Below, piece by piece: positions 23,760-34,300 of a stretch of DNA of 64,000 bases (its first letter is position 1; the number at the start of each line of letters is the position of its first letter). The stretch is from Vulcanimicrobiota bacterium (GTDB lineage: Bacteria; Vulcanimicrobiota; Xenobia; Xenobiales; JADMJV01). Both the position numbers and the translations under genes were made by a program. Location of the stretch: positions 462,063-526,062 of the forward strand of contig JAHBVR010000002.1 of the NCBI GenBank assembly GCA_019637395.1, written 5' to 3'. Below the pieces are notes generated by a model. The model was not told the DNA's origin. It worked only from the letters and a program-made list of their open reading frames with translations, and searched no databases.

Positions 23760-26700
23760 CTAGAGGTCCTTGGCTTCTTCCTCGTCGATGTCCCAGACCA
23801 CCGTTTCCTGGAGGAAACGCAGCCAGTCTTCTTTGTCCAGCAAGAAGGCCAATCCGGCCGTGTAGAAGGGCGTGAAGGCCGAGCCAGCCACGCGTCCTTT
23901 ATCGTCCAGGATAGGCGGGACGTTGAAAATGAACGGGTTGAGCAGCGAGGCGTCGATGGCGTTGCGCACCTCCGACGGGCGGAGGTTGGCTGCCTGGCCT
24001 CCGCCGATGAACACGAAGTTGTTATTCGGAGTCGGAGCGGGAGCGGATGGCTCGAAGACGATGGTACCGTTGAAAAGCGCCCGGCCGGTGGGCAGCCCGG
24101 TGAAGCAAGCCGTGCCGGCCGGCGGATCGAAGACCTCCATGCTGTTGTCGGAAGTGGTGCCGTCAACATTGATAGCCACGCCGTTCACCGCTCCACCGGC
24201 GGCCACGCGCAACAGACCGGCGGCCACGTCCACCTCGATGGCGTCGGTGTCCGTGCCGATGGTGCCGTGGGCGATTAAGGTGACGTCTCCGCCAGCCTGG
24301 ATATTGTCGGCGGCTCCGTTGGCATCCAGGATGGAACCTTCCGGACAGGTTTGCAGCTTGACGTTGCCACTGGCGCTGATCAACTGTAAATTCAGATTGC
24401 CGTTCACGTTCAGGTCTACGTCGCCGTTGGTGGCGGTAGCGGTGGCCGTGGTGGCTCCGTTTTGTTGGATGAAGACGCCATCCGGTCCGGTGGCGTTGAG
24501 GGTATTGGCCTGAGTATTCAAGCGGCTGGCGGGAGAGCTGCCGATGGAACCGGTGCCGCCGGTCACGTTCAGGTTGACCGTGCTGGCCTGCACATTGGTG
24601 GCTGCTCCATTGCCCAGAATGCTGCCCTGGGAATTGATGGTGGCGATGCCGCCGGCGCTGATCGTGCTCAGCGTCACCGGACCGGTGGCCGTAAGCACGT
24701 AGTCCTGACTGGCCTGGCCGCCCGCCACCAGGGCTCCATTGTTGTTGATGAAGACGCTGCCACCCGTGGAGGACGCCGTCAGGGTATCGGCGTCGGTCTG
24801 CAGCGGTGTGCCTGAGGAGCCCAGGCTGGTCGAGGTGCTGAGCGTTACGGTGTTGCCCACCAGTGGGAAGGGCGTGGTATCGAAGGTAATGGTGCCGCCG
24901 GTGGTGACCAGGCTCAAAGTGGTGGGATTGGTGGCAAAGCCCACCGCCAGGTCGATGTCGCCGTTGGACAGGATGTCTACCACGGTAGCCGCCGGATTGA
25001 CCGAGAAAGTGGAAGTTCCGTTGTTATCGACGCGCACGGTGCCGGCGTTCAGATTGACGGTGCTGCCCGCTGTTCCCACCCGAGCGCCGCTGGCTCCGAT
25101 ATTGGCGGCCTGGATGCTGGTGGTCGTACCGGAGCTGCCCACTCGGCCACCCGTGCCGCCACTCAGCAGGTCACCACCGCCATTAACGGTCACGGTTGTG
25201 CCCGTCTGGCCAACCACTCCCGCGCTTCCTACCGTGAGCGAACCGCTGGTGGCGGTCAGATTGACGGTTGCGGGAGAAGTTACGTTAACGCTGGCGCTGC
25301 CGCTCTGCTCGAGGTCGGCCGAGCCGCTGCTGGCCGTTACGTTGAGCACCGAGCCGGCGGTTTGCAGGGGAGTGCCCGCTGTCCCCACACTGGCCGCGTT
25401 GATGGTGGTGGTGCCTCCATTGCCGACGGTGCCGCTCCCGGTCAGGCTGCCGCCGGTGGCGGTCACATTGGTGCCGGTTGTGCCTCGGATGCCCGAGGTT
25501 CCCACCACGAGGTTGCCATTGGTGGTAACGGTGGCGGCGCCGTTGCCGGCGGTGGCGTTGACACTGGCGCCCTGGTTGTTGGTGGCGCGAATCCCGCCGT
25601 TGCTGGCGGCCAGGTTGAGCAAGGTGGTGCCCGTCTCGATGGCGCCGTTCGTGCCGATGCCGTTGTTGGCGGTGATGTTCACGCTGCTGCCGGTCAGGGT
25701 CGGGTGGGACGCTCCCGCATCGGCGTAGGCGACGGCACCGGTTGTGGTCAGGGTGAACGGATTTGCAGCCGAGGTGCTGGCGGTCACGAATGTGCCGGCT
25801 AACGGATCGAAGAAAGTAGAGTTGCCGATATTAATGTTGCTGTCCGAGGCGATGCTGATAGGCCCGTTGGGCACGTTCAGGTTGACGGTCGATACACCGG
25901 TGTTGGTGATATTGATGCCCCCCGTCCCGGCTGCGCTCAAGTTTAAGGTCGAGCCGGCAGTCCGGACCGCCTGGGCGGTAGTGCCGATGGCGTCGGTCGT
26001 GACTAACTGGGTGGGGCTGGTGGGACTGCCCAGGACACCGGAAGTGCCCGTAGCGTGAATGTCGGTGGCATTCACGGCCGTGCCCAAGATCGTGCCGGCT
26101 ATGCCATCGTCGCCGACCACGATGGTGCCGGGGGTGGCCAGGCCTATGGCCACGCCACCGCCCGTGGCGTTGACGACGGTGGAGCCCTGGTTGAGCACAA
26201 AGATGTTGCCCGTAGGCCCGGCGTTGAGGTTCAGATTCGAGGTGGCGTCGGTGCGCAGAGGGCTGCCGGAAGCGATGTTGGGAGGCGTGACCGTGCTGCC
26301 GAAAATGCCTCCGGGAGCGGTCAAAGTAATCGACGGTGCGCTGAGCAGGGCGGTGGAACCAGCATTCCCAATGGATGAACCGGGCCCAGCCGTCATGACA
26401 ATCTCGGTGGCGGACGCGTAGGAAGTTCCTGCCAGGCCGATTCTACCGCCCGCGGTCACCGTCAGTCTGCCGGCATTGGTGTTGATGTTGCCGTTCAGGT
26501 TGATGTCGCCGGTGTTGGTGGTAAGCACCAGGTCGTTGGCGCCCAGATTCATGTTGATGTCGGCGCCGGCCAATTGAGTGATGCTGTTATCGGCCTGCAG
26601 GATCAGGGTGCCGCTATTGAAAGCATTGATGAAACCATTGCTGACCGTGTTCGGAGGTATGTCCTGGCCCTGGGTGTTGGCAAATCCGTCCAGCGAACCG

Positions 26701-27848
26701 TTTCCATTAGTGTCATTGATAATGGTTAGATCAGCCGGGTCGATCAGAAATACCCCGGCCGTGCCTTGAATGGCGCGCACGTCCACGCCGCCTTCCACCC
26801 ACACTCTCCCTTTGCCCGAGAGCTCCACGAAACCACCGTTGCCGGTGCTGCCACCCAGCGCCTGGACGTTGGCTCCCTGCTCCAGGGCGGCCAGACCATT
26901 CGAAAGCAGATAAACGTCGCCACCGTTGGAGCCTTCGCCGCTGCCATTGGCGGTGATCAGGCTGCCAGAGCGCACTAAGGTGGACTGCTGGGAGTTGAGC
27001 ATGACGCGGCCGGCCGCCTGACCGGGCAGAGCGTCGGCATGAATCTCGCCGGTGTTGTGCAGGCGTCCCGAGGCGCCGGCGATTTCCACGCCACCGTCGG
27101 GAAGCTGTGTGATGGCGTCGGCCGGAGCCAGATTGAGCAGACTGCCCACCATATGATCCAGCATGCCGTGGCTGATGGCCACCGGACCGGCCTGGGAAGC
27201 GGCCGGATCGACCTGGATATTGATCAAACCCTGGCCGTCAAAATTGATTTCGGTGTGTTCGCCGGCGGCCAGGGCGATCTGGCCGACATTGGCTACGATC
27301 ACGCCCTGATTGGAAATAAGCGGGGAGGTCAGCACCAGGAAGCCACCCGGGGTGACCGTCAGAGTGCCTTCGTTGACGATGGATGCGGCCGGTTTGCCCT
27401 CCACCTGGTCAAACTTGTAGCGGCCGGCCAGAAAGTTCTGGTCGGTGATATCGAGAGTGCTGGCCATGAGACTGCCTACGTTCACCTGGGAGCCGGCGCC
27501 GAACAGAATCCCGTTGGGGTTGATCAGGAAGACGCGCCCATTGGCCTGCAGACTGCCCAGAATGACCGAGGGGTCCTGGCCGGTGACGCGGTTGAGGATG
27601 GCCGAAAGCTGGCTGGGCTGGATGAAGCGCAGCGCCTCGTTGGCGTTGATGGAGAAGCCGTTCCAGTTGATGATGGCCCGGTCGCTCAACTGCTGGATGG
27701 TCATCTGGCCGTTGACCGGGTTGCCGATGTTGACCTGACCGTTGGTCACCTGCCCGTCCGTGGGGAGGGCCAGCGAAGTGCCGTAGAGAGCCGCCGCCAT
27801 GGTCAGACTGGCCAGCAAAGTGCGAGGATTCTTGCGCTTGTACATCAT
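23760..27848 (-). CDS. TpsA exoprotein: filamentous haemagglutinin N-terminal domain and long beta-helix repeats
   Basis: A 1362-aa large secreted adhesin-like protein. A signal peptide (residues 1-28) is followed by the TPS domain (about 29-260) with ALRFIQPS, GRVFLINPNGILFGAGSQV and the NPNGI motif. The rest is a Gly/Thr/Asn/Val-rich repetitive beta-helix with recurring units such as LNLSAAGTGGINITNTG and VNVTSPATVNLTATSGSL. It ends with an acidic tail (WDIDEEEAKDL) and has no autotransporter barrel. It is secreted by the adjacent TpsB, 9 bp upstream. AGGAGAG precedes the tandem ATGATG start. Function beyond adhesion or biofilm is unknown. Confidence 0.92.
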   Translation of the reverse strand: MMYKRKNPRTLLASLTMAAALYGTSLALPTDGQVTNGQVNIGNPVNGQMTIQQLSDRAIINWNGFSINANEALRFIQPSQLSAILNRVTGQDPSVILGSLQANGRVFLINPNGILFGAGSQVNVGSLMASTLDITDQNFLAGRYKFDQVEGKPAASIVNEGTLTVTPGGFLVLTSPLISNQGVIVANVGQIALAAGEHTEINFDGQGLINIQVDPAASQAGPVAISHGMLDHMVGSLLNLAPADAITQLPDGGVEIAGASGRLHNTGEIHADALPGQAAGRVMLNSQQSTLVRSGSLITANGSGEGSNGGDVYLLSNGLAALEQGANVQALGGSTGNGGFVELSGKGRVWVEGGVDVRAIQGTAGVFLIDPADLTIINDTNGNGSLDGFANTQGQDIPPNTVSNGFINAFNSGTLILQADNSITQLAGADINMNLGANDLVLTTNTGDINLNGNINTNAGRLTVTAGGRIGLAGTSYASATEIVMTAGPGSSIGNAGSTALLSAPSITLTAPGGIFGSTVTPPNIASGSPLRTDATSNLNLNAGPTGNIFVLNQGSTVVNATGGGVAIGLATPGTIVVGDDGIAGTILGTAVNATDIHATGTSGVLGSPTSPTQLVTTDAIGTTAQAVRTAGSTLNLSAAGTGGINITNTGVSTVNLNVPNGPISIASDSNINIGNSTFFDPLAGTFVTASTSAANPFTLTTTGAVAYADAGASHPTLTGSSVNITANNGIGTNGAIETGTTLLNLAASNGGIRATNNQGASVNATAGNGAATVTTNGNLVVGTSGIRGTTGTNVTATGGSLTGSGTVGNGGTTTINAASVGTAGTPLQTAGSVLNVTASSGSADLEQSGSASVNVTSPATVNLTATSGSLTVGSAGVVGQTGTTVTVNGGGDLLSGGTGGRVGSSGTTTSIQAANIGASGARVGTAGSTVNLNAGTVRVDNNGTSTFSVNPAATVVDILSNGDIDLAVGFATNPTTLSLVTTGGTITFDTTPFPLVGNTVTLSTSTSLGSSGTPLQTDADTLTASSTGGSVFINNNGALVAGGQASQDYVLTATGPVTLSTISAGGIATINSQGSILGNGAATNVQASTVNLNVTGGTGSIGSSPASRLNTQANTLNATGPDGVFIQQNGATTATATATNGDVDLNVNGNLNLQLISASGNVKLQTCPEGSILDANGAADNIQAGGDVTLIAHGTIGTDTDAIEVDVAAGLLRVAAGGAVNGVAINVDGTTSDNSMEVFDPPAGTACFTGLPTGRALFNGTIVFEPSAPAPTPNNNFVFIGGGQAANLRPSEVRNAIDASLLNPFIFNVPPILDDKGRVAGSAFTPFYTAGLAFLLDKEDWLRFLQETVVWDIDEEEAKDL

Positions 27849-27857
27849 GTCTCTCTC

Positions 27858-29483
27858 CTAAAACCGGGTCCGAATGGCGCCGTAGACGATCGGCGCGTGA
27901 TTGTTGAAGTTGTCCGCCGACGATAGCGGGAAGCCCAGATCGACGCGGAGCGAAGTATTTTCGCTGAAGTTGGAACGCAGGCCGATGCCGGCGCCCGTCA
28001 ATTGGACCGAGGATACATCGCCGAGCTGCGGATTGCGCCGGGCGATGCCGCCGTGGTCGATGAAGGCGGCGAATTGCAGGGCCTCCGGGTCCTCCAGCGG
28101 TGACCAGCGGGCTTCAGCGCTGAGCACGTAACCCACATCTCCCAGGTAAGAAGCCTGTGGATAGCCGCGCACCGTATCCGGGCCGCCCAGGGCGAATTCC
28201 TCGGCAGTAAAGAGCGGGCGCCAGGCGTACTGGCCGGTGGCGCGTACGATGCCGTAGAAGCCCGGCGCCAGGTTCTGCACGCGGGCGAGGTCGGCGTTGA
28301 ACTTGGTGAAGTTGCTCTGAGCGCCCACGCGGCTGGCCAGTGGATCGCCGTTGGGCATGCCCCCCAGGCCCTGGGTGATGGACAGCTGGGCCAGCGTGCG
28401 GCCTTCCACTTCACGCCAGTCGCCCTGCCAGTTCAGACGGGCGCACACGTAGCGGTCGTGGGCTTGCTGGATTCCCAGCAAGCGGCTGTCGCTGTTTTTG
28501 TAGCTGATGGCCGCGCCCAGATTGGAAGAAAAGTCCAACGAGCGGTCGAGAGCCTGAGAAACCGACAGGGTGTAGATGTCGGCGCTGCCGCGTATATCCA
28601 GGATGGCGAAGTCACGGCCGGCCGTGAAGGCGCCGTTGGCGTAGTCGAAACCGATGGTGGTGCCGCTGGTGTTGACCGGAATTTTGTAGCCCACGTTGTA
28701 GAACGCACTGCCGGTCGGGAAGAAGGAGAGCACGCTGCGCAGGTAGAGGGTGTCCCCGTTGCCCGCGATGTTGTCGATGTCAAAGCCCAGTCCCAGGCGG
28801 TGCTCGCCGGTGAAGCGCGAGCCGAAGTTGTTGTAGTCCAGGTTAACGTGGAAGTTTTTGTCTTCCTCGACCTTGAGGATAGCGTCGACTTTGCCCTTTT
28901 CCTGGGATTTGACCAGGTGGGCCGAGACCTTCATATTGGGAAGATCGTTGAGCAGCAGCAAGGAACTTTCGAATTCGTCGGTGCGGAAGCTGCCGTCTTG
29001 AACGGCGCTGCTGAAGTAGTCCCGAATCAACTCCTCGGAGTAGGTCTTGTTGCCTTCCACCTTGATTTTGTCGACCTTGCCTTCGACCACGGCCACTTTG
29101 ACGTTGCCGCCTTGAAAATTCTGATTGGGAATGTATGCCTGCGTCAAAAGGCGACCCTGGTCCCGGTAGAGTTGAGCGATTTGGGCGGCCAGTTCTTTCA
29201 TTTGCCGCAGCGTCAGGTCCTGACCCGCATACTGCTTGAACAGAGCATCCACGCCTTCAGGCTGGGTGCCGACATCGCCTTCCAGCGAAAAGCTGTTGAC
29301 CTTGAGCGTGCGCTCTTTGACTTCGACGTTGGGAGCTGAGTCGGGGCCGGTCCCCGGCGCTGACGCCTGCCCCAAGGTCGGCGCGGCCAGATCGGGAAGC
29401 TCCTGGGCTCCCACCGCCGCCGCCAAAATCATACTGCCCACCAGGAACCGCGCGGCTCCCGTCGTTAAGTTGTTTAGCCTCAT
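27858..29483 (-). CDS. TpsB outer-membrane transporter (FhaC/ShlB family)
   Basis: Two-partner secretion pore, 541 aa. A signal peptide (SMILAAAVGAQ) and a Pro-rich linker lead to POTRA 1 (about 45-120: LKVNSFSLEGD, LTLRQMKELAAQIAQLY) and POTRA 2 (about 120-200: VKVAVVEGKVDKIKVEG). A 16-strand barrel follows, with the VRGYP motif of the L6 loop, FIDHGG, and a final aromatic (RTRF). ATG 29483 is preferred over GTG 29498 because GGTAGG precedes it and it starts the signal peptide. It is the first gene of the operon with tpsA. Confidence 0.93.
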   Translation of the reverse strand: MRLNNLTTGAARFLVGSMILAAAVGAQELPDLAAPTLGQASAPGTGPDSAPNVEVKERTLKVNSFSLEGDVGTQPEGVDALFKQYAGQDLTLRQMKELAAQIAQLYRDQGRLLTQAYIPNQNFQGGNVKVAVVEGKVDKIKVEGNKTYSEELIRDYFSSAVQDGSFRTDEFESSLLLLNDLPNMKVSAHLVKSQEKGKVDAILKVEEDKNFHVNLDYNNFGSRFTGEHRLGLGFDIDNIAGNGDTLYLRSVLSFFPTGSAFYNVGYKIPVNTSGTTIGFDYANGAFTAGRDFAILDIRGSADIYTLSVSQALDRSLDFSSNLGAAISYKNSDSRLLGIQQAHDRYVCARLNWQGDWREVEGRTLAQLSITQGLGGMPNGDPLASRVGAQSNFTKFNADLARVQNLAPGFYGIVRATGQYAWRPLFTAEEFALGGPDTVRGYPQASYLGDVGYVLSAEARWSPLEDPEALQFAAFIDHGGIARRNPQLGDVSSVQLTGAGIGLRSNFSENTSLRVDLGFPLSSADNFNNHAPIVYGAIRTRF

Positions 29484-29615
29484 CACCCTACCTACCACTT
29501 CAACCTCAGGTTGTCGTCCAGGGTGCTCTATGGAAGTCCATCCCCGGAGTTGGCCCGGACTTTTGCCACCGAGGCCACAAATCCCCCATTGAGCTAAAAA
29601 ACTAGGATCGTTGTA

Positions 29616-30422
29616 CTAGTCAGTAAGTTCTACTTCCACCAGCGAAACGTCGTCAGACTTGGGGTTGCGGGCTAAATCAGCGATGGCGCGGCCCAAACTC
29701 TGATTGTCCGGCAATTGGGCCAGCCCATCGAGAATTTCCAGGCCGTCCGAGTAGACGGCCAGCCGACTCAAACGCCCCTGGGGAGAGTCCAGACTGGAGA
29801 CGAATAAACCCGGGCTGCCCAGAATGCCGCGGCCGCTCGACCAGCGGTCCTCGGTGCGAAAGCCTTCCAGTTTCCATTCCTGGCCCGCCCACCAGCTACG
29901 GCAACGCACGTCCCCCAACCAGGACAGCACCAGCTGGCCATGAGGGTGGCCGGGAGCGGGACGCCAGATGCGTCCGCAGGCATACATACTCTCGGACCCA
30001 ATCAAACGCTTTTGCTCCAGCACCTGGCGCAGCATTTCGGGTAGTTCGGCGGGCAAAGGCTGGTCGCGGACGTCCTCGCTGACCTCGGCGCAAAGTTCGC
30101 GCAAGCGCGTTTCCAGGCTGGCGCGCACTACCTCCACCTCGGCGCCGGGTTCGAGTTCGCTCAGCCATTGCACCAGCCCATCGGCCAGGGCGGCGGCGGC
30201 AATGTCGCCGAAAAAGGACTGGCTGACGCCGTCGGTGACGCAAAAAGAGAAACCCTCCGGCGCCGGCGCCAGGACCACGCAATCCTGGCCCATTTCGTTG
30301 TTGGCCCTGGTCTCGGCGGCGCGAGCGAAAGCGTAGCGCCAGCGTAGTCCCGCGGACTCTTCCCAAACCGGAGCCGTCTCGCGGTCCTGGGGCAAACGCC
30401 GGGCGCGAAACGGCGAATCCAC
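29616..30422 (-). CDS. PP2C-family protein phosphatase
   Basis: A 268-aa metal-dependent Ser/Thr phosphatase. Family motifs: ANNEMGQDCVVL (entry to the first metal Asp), FCVTDGVSQSFFGDIAA (the DG metal motif), LAVYSDGLEILDG and the terminal NPKSDDVSLVEVEL. No membrane segment. It follows the vWA gene by one base, and that follows the FtsK/EssC ATPase, so it should reverse phosphorylation by the PEGA kinase encoded at 42437-44347. The trio vWA + PP2C + kinase recalls the TerY-P triad known from comparative genomics. Confidence 0.88.
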   Translation of the reverse strand: MDSPFRARRLPQDRETAPVWEESAGLRWRYAFARAAETRANNEMGQDCVVLAPAPEGFSFCVTDGVSQSFFGDIAAAALADGLVQWLSELEPGAEVEVVRASLETRLRELCAEVSEDVRDQPLPAELPEMLRQVLEQKRLIGSESMYACGRIWRPAPGHPHGQLVLSWLGDVRCRSWWAGQEWKLEGFRTEDRWSSGRGILGSPGLFVSSLDSPQGRLSRLAVYSDGLEILDGLAQLPDNQSLGRAIADLARNPKSDDVSLVEVELTD

Positions 30423-30423
30423 G

Positions 30424-31173
30424 CTAATGCACGGGGGTGGCGGCTGACATTTGGAAGCCCATCGCCACGAATTCGGGATTGTGGCCGGGCAGCACCATCA
30501 GGGAGCCCGAAGCCATCTGGTAGTTGGCCTCTTTCATCATGCGGGCGTAGCTATCGGGAAGGGGGCTGGACATACGGCACAGTTTGCGCGCGTATTCGCT
30601 GGCCAGGCCGGTGCTGGGGGTGACACCGCCCCAGCGGAACGGGTCGCTGATGGGGTCAGCTAGAAACTCATCGGTGATGAAAATGTTTTCGACCAGCACG
30701 TTGCCGTCGGCCACGGAAATCTGCTTGAGGCGTTGAGCTACCGGCTCCGGGTCTTCACCGGTGAATTCCCCGTCAGTCATGTGGCACACCACCGGGGCGG
30801 GGGAATTGCGCAAGGCCGGCAGTTCGGCCAGCAGCAGGCGCTCAGCCGCTTCAAAGGCTTTGGCGGTGCGCGAGCTACGCAGCGTGGAAAGTTCGGGTAC
30901 GCCTAAATGGGCGACCCGATCCACTGATTTGATGCCGTCCAGCAGGTCGTAGACGTGGTCTGAGTAGGCGTACATGGCAACTCGGTAGCGGGGAGAAATG
31001 CGCACGCCTTTGGTGGAGCGGAAGACCATCTGGCGCAAAGCCGCTCCCAAGGCGGACATCACCACGTCGATGCGGCGTTGCTCGCCCATGGGCAGCATCA
31101 TGGAAGCGCTCACGTCAATGAGGTAGACGATCAGAGCGGGGGTGGAGGTGGTTGCCAGTAGTTCGTATGCCAT
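30424..31173 (-). CDS. von Willebrand factor A domain protein, TerY-like
   Basis: A 249-aa vWA protein with an intact MIDAS: DVSAS near residue 19 (LIVYLIDVSASMMLPMG), the Thr region (TLRSSRTAKAFEAAERLL) and HMTDGEFTG. No membrane segment. The reading frame is open far upstream, but MAYELLATTS at 31173 is the natural start because the Ig-like first strand begins there; the upstream stretch is Arg/Gly-rich and unconvincing. It is coupled to the PP2C gene and lies downstream of the ATPase. Such proteins act as metal-dependent scaffolds. Confidence 0.88.
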   Translation of the reverse strand: MAYELLATTSTPALIVYLIDVSASMMLPMGEQRRIDVVMSALGAALRQMVFRSTKGVRISPRYRVAMYAYSDHVYDLLDGIKSVDRVAHLGVPELSTLRSSRTAKAFEAAERLLLAELPALRNSPAPVVCHMTDGEFTGEDPEPVAQRLKQISVADGNVLVENIFITDEFLADPISDPFRWGGVTPSTGLASEYARKLCRMSSPLPDSYARMMKEANYQMASGSLMVLPGHNPEFVAMGFQMSAATPVH

Positions 31174-31321
31174 GTGGGCGCTGTGTTCCCGGCCTCCAGC
31201 ATTCCCTCCTTTCCGCGGCCAATTGCCAGTAATCCGCTCCCGAGCGCGACCTGTCGTCCATCCGGCCCGCGCCATGACAAGCCGTGACAAAATTCGGCTC
31301 AGGCCCGCCTCGGAAACCAAT

Positions 31322-34300
31322 CTAGAGCAATTTGACCCGCGCGATCTCGGTCCCAGCGGGCACTTTTCTCTCGGCAGGCACGTCCTCAACCGGTTCGGGC
31401 TGGAATTGCGCCAGTCGGTCCAGCCATACCAGCAATCCCTTGGCCTCCGCTCCGGGACGGGCGATGCGTACCTTGTTGCGGGCTGCTCCGCGTTGCACGA
31501 AAATGCCCATTCCCCGCGTCAGTTCTTCTGACTGCGGGGGAATGCGCACATTGTTGAAGACGCCGTTGTCGTCGCGGGTGGCCAGCAGGAAGCCCGACTT
31601 GTAGGAGGCGATGGCCTTATAAATGCCGTCGTAGGTGTTGGAGCCCATATCGTCGACGCTGCCGGCCAGCACCACGTGCATCCCCGGTCCGCGGCAGGCT
31701 TTGATCAGATTGATGAGATCTTCCTGGTTGAGCGCGCTGCTTTGGGAGCGTAAGGATTCGAAGTCATCGATGAACAGCATGATGGTCGGCTGCTGGGCCA
31801 CCCATTCGGCCTCATCCAGCACGCCACCCGATTGCATGCGGGCGGCTTTGACCGCTGCTTTTCTCTGGTCGGCCAGGTTCCGCAGGCGCTCCAGAGCCTC
31901 ACCGAAGGTGTCTTCGTTGTCGACGAACTGGCGCACATGGGGGAGCCGCGCCAGTGGCTGCAGCAGCCCTTCGCGAAAATCCACCACCGTCAGGTCCAGG
32001 TTCTCGGGCGACATGCGGGACGCCAGGGAAAGCGCCCATACCACCAGCAGGTTGGTCTTGCCACTTTGCATCGAGCCGGTGAAGAAGAAGTGCGGGCCGT
32101 CGGCGGGGGCCAGGTTGAAGGGCACCACGTCGTCGATGTCCAGTCCGATGGGCGCGCCCGTAAAAGGTCCGACTTGATCCTGGGTGATGGCCGGGATGAG
32201 CAGGTCGAGCGTGACCTGATCGGGCACGATCGGCACCGGTGGGGGAGGCGGCCCTTTATAGGCGGCGCGCATGGCTTCGGTGAGTGTGTCCATGGCCGCC
32301 GCTCGTTCCATCTCGCTGGCGCCGCTAAAGGCCAGCGCACCCTGGAATTCCAGCGGCGGCTTGGCTTTGACCAGGCCGCGGCCGACGATCGGACCGGGCT
32401 CCATTCCCTCGGTGCGTCCTACCGCCACCGTGTATTCGGTGCGGTCGGCCAGTTGCAGCGAAAGCACGCTGTTGATGTTGCCGCCCACCTTGGGTTTGAG
32501 TCCGCTGGGGCCGTTGGCCGACAGGATCAGATAGACGCCCAGGTTGCCGCCTTCCTGAACCAGGGTGGCCAGCAGGTCTTCGGCCTCGGCGTGGTCCTTG
32601 GAGAAACGCACATAGTTGTCGAGCACGACCACCACCGCGGGCACATCGGTTCGACCCGATTCGCGGTAGGATGCCAGGGTGCTGGCGCCGGCTGCGGCCA
32701 GGATATCCTTGCGTTTCTGAATCTGGCGCAGTAAGAAACGCAACAGGCGTTGGGTCCGGTCGATTTCTTCGGCCACCACGATGTCGCCCACGTGAGGCAG
32801 GGCGCGCAGCCGGGTCAGCGCCTTACCCCCGAAGTCCATGATGTAAAAGTGAAGCTGCTCGGGGCTATGTTGTTTGGCCAGCGAGATGAGCATGGTCAAA
32901 ATTAAAGAAGTAGTGCCCGCGCCGGGCCGGCCGAAAACGGCGATATGTCCATCCTTGGCCAGGTCCATGAGCAGCGGGCCCTGGAAACTGCGCCCCGGAT
33001 CATCCAGCAAGCCGGCCCGGGCCTGCAGCCAGTCCGAACTCGGCTGCCAACTGCTTCCGTCCCAGCCGCCGGCGGGCTGGATTTCCTCCAGTAGCAAGGT
33101 TCTGGGAAGCGGCGCCAACCAGGGGCCGGGCAGGCGCTGGATGCCGTTCTTTTCGGCTTGCACGGCCAGGTGGTGGGACATCTCCTGGAGTTCGGTGCGG
33201 GCTTTCCCTTTCGATTCCGCGGCGGCGGCCGCCCCTCCACCCATCTGCTGGCGGCGCCCGCTCAACTGCACCATCGAAATGGTGGGCTTTTCCTCGACGA
33301 CTTCCTGGTTGGCCTGATAATCTGCGCCTCCGTAGGCCGCCTGGAAGAGTTCGAACATCTCGTTCTCGCCCAACTGAAAATAGGCGCGGCCGGACTGGCG
33401 GATGCTGGCGGCCTCGGGCCGCTTGATGACGGCTTTACTGTCTTCTTCCTTGTTGAACTTAAAGGCGATGCGAAAACGCGTGTTGCTCTCGATCTGGTCG
33501 CCGATGATGCCGGCCGGCTGCTGGGTGGCCAGAATCAGGTGCACGCCCAGGCTGCGTCCGACGCGGGCGATACTGACCAGGCGGCCGATGAATTCTGGTT
33601 CCTGTTTGGAAAGCTCGGCGAATTCATCGCACACAATCAGTAGTTTAGGCAAGGGTTCGGGAGCCCGATCCTGGCGGTAAAGCTCCTGATATTCGTCGAT
33701 CTTGTTCACGGCCAGGCCGCTGCTGGCCGAGGCCGCGGAAAACAGGCGCATGCGCCGTTCGTTTTCGGCGGTTAGAGCCTTCAGGCAGCGCCAGACCTCG
33801 CTCTTTTCCAGATTGGTCAGGGTGCCCACCAGGTGAGGAAGTTCTTCCAGGCCGCGGAAAAGGTCGCCTCCTTTGTAGTCGATACACACGAAGGCCACTT
33901 CGTGGGGATGAAATTGGGTGGCCAGCAGCCCCAGGAAGGTGCTCAAAAAGGCGGTTTTACCTGAGCCGGTGGTGCCGGCCACCAGGCCGTGCGGACCCTG
34001 TCCGGTTTCGTGGAGGTTCAGTTCGAGCTTCTTGTCGCCGCCCTGCATGCCGATGGGCACTGCCATGCTTCGGAAGGGCGCGTTGTTTTTCCAAACGGAG
34101 AGAGCGTCGTAGTCCTCGATTTTGCCCACGCCTATCAGTTCCAGCATGCCGGCCTTGGTGGGAATGTCGGCCGCGCCTCCGCCCCCCTTGATGCGTAGAG
34201 CTGCTAGCGAGCGAGCAAAGTGTTCGGCACGATCCAGCGTTAGCGTGTCAGCCACGAAGGCGCTGTCACTGGAGTCGAGAGTGGACACCAGGCGGCCGCC

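Noticed and set aside
24739..25728. Long open frames on the plus strand opposite tpsA (for example 329 aa)
   Set aside because: They arise from the biased, repetitive codon use of the beta-helix region on the other strand; they have no ribosome sites, no domain and amino acid make-up typical of shadows.
23760..27848. CRISPR-like or tandem DNA repeats in tpsA
   Set aside because: The repetition is at protein level (beta-helix turns) with degenerate DNA and no fixed repeat-spacer pattern.
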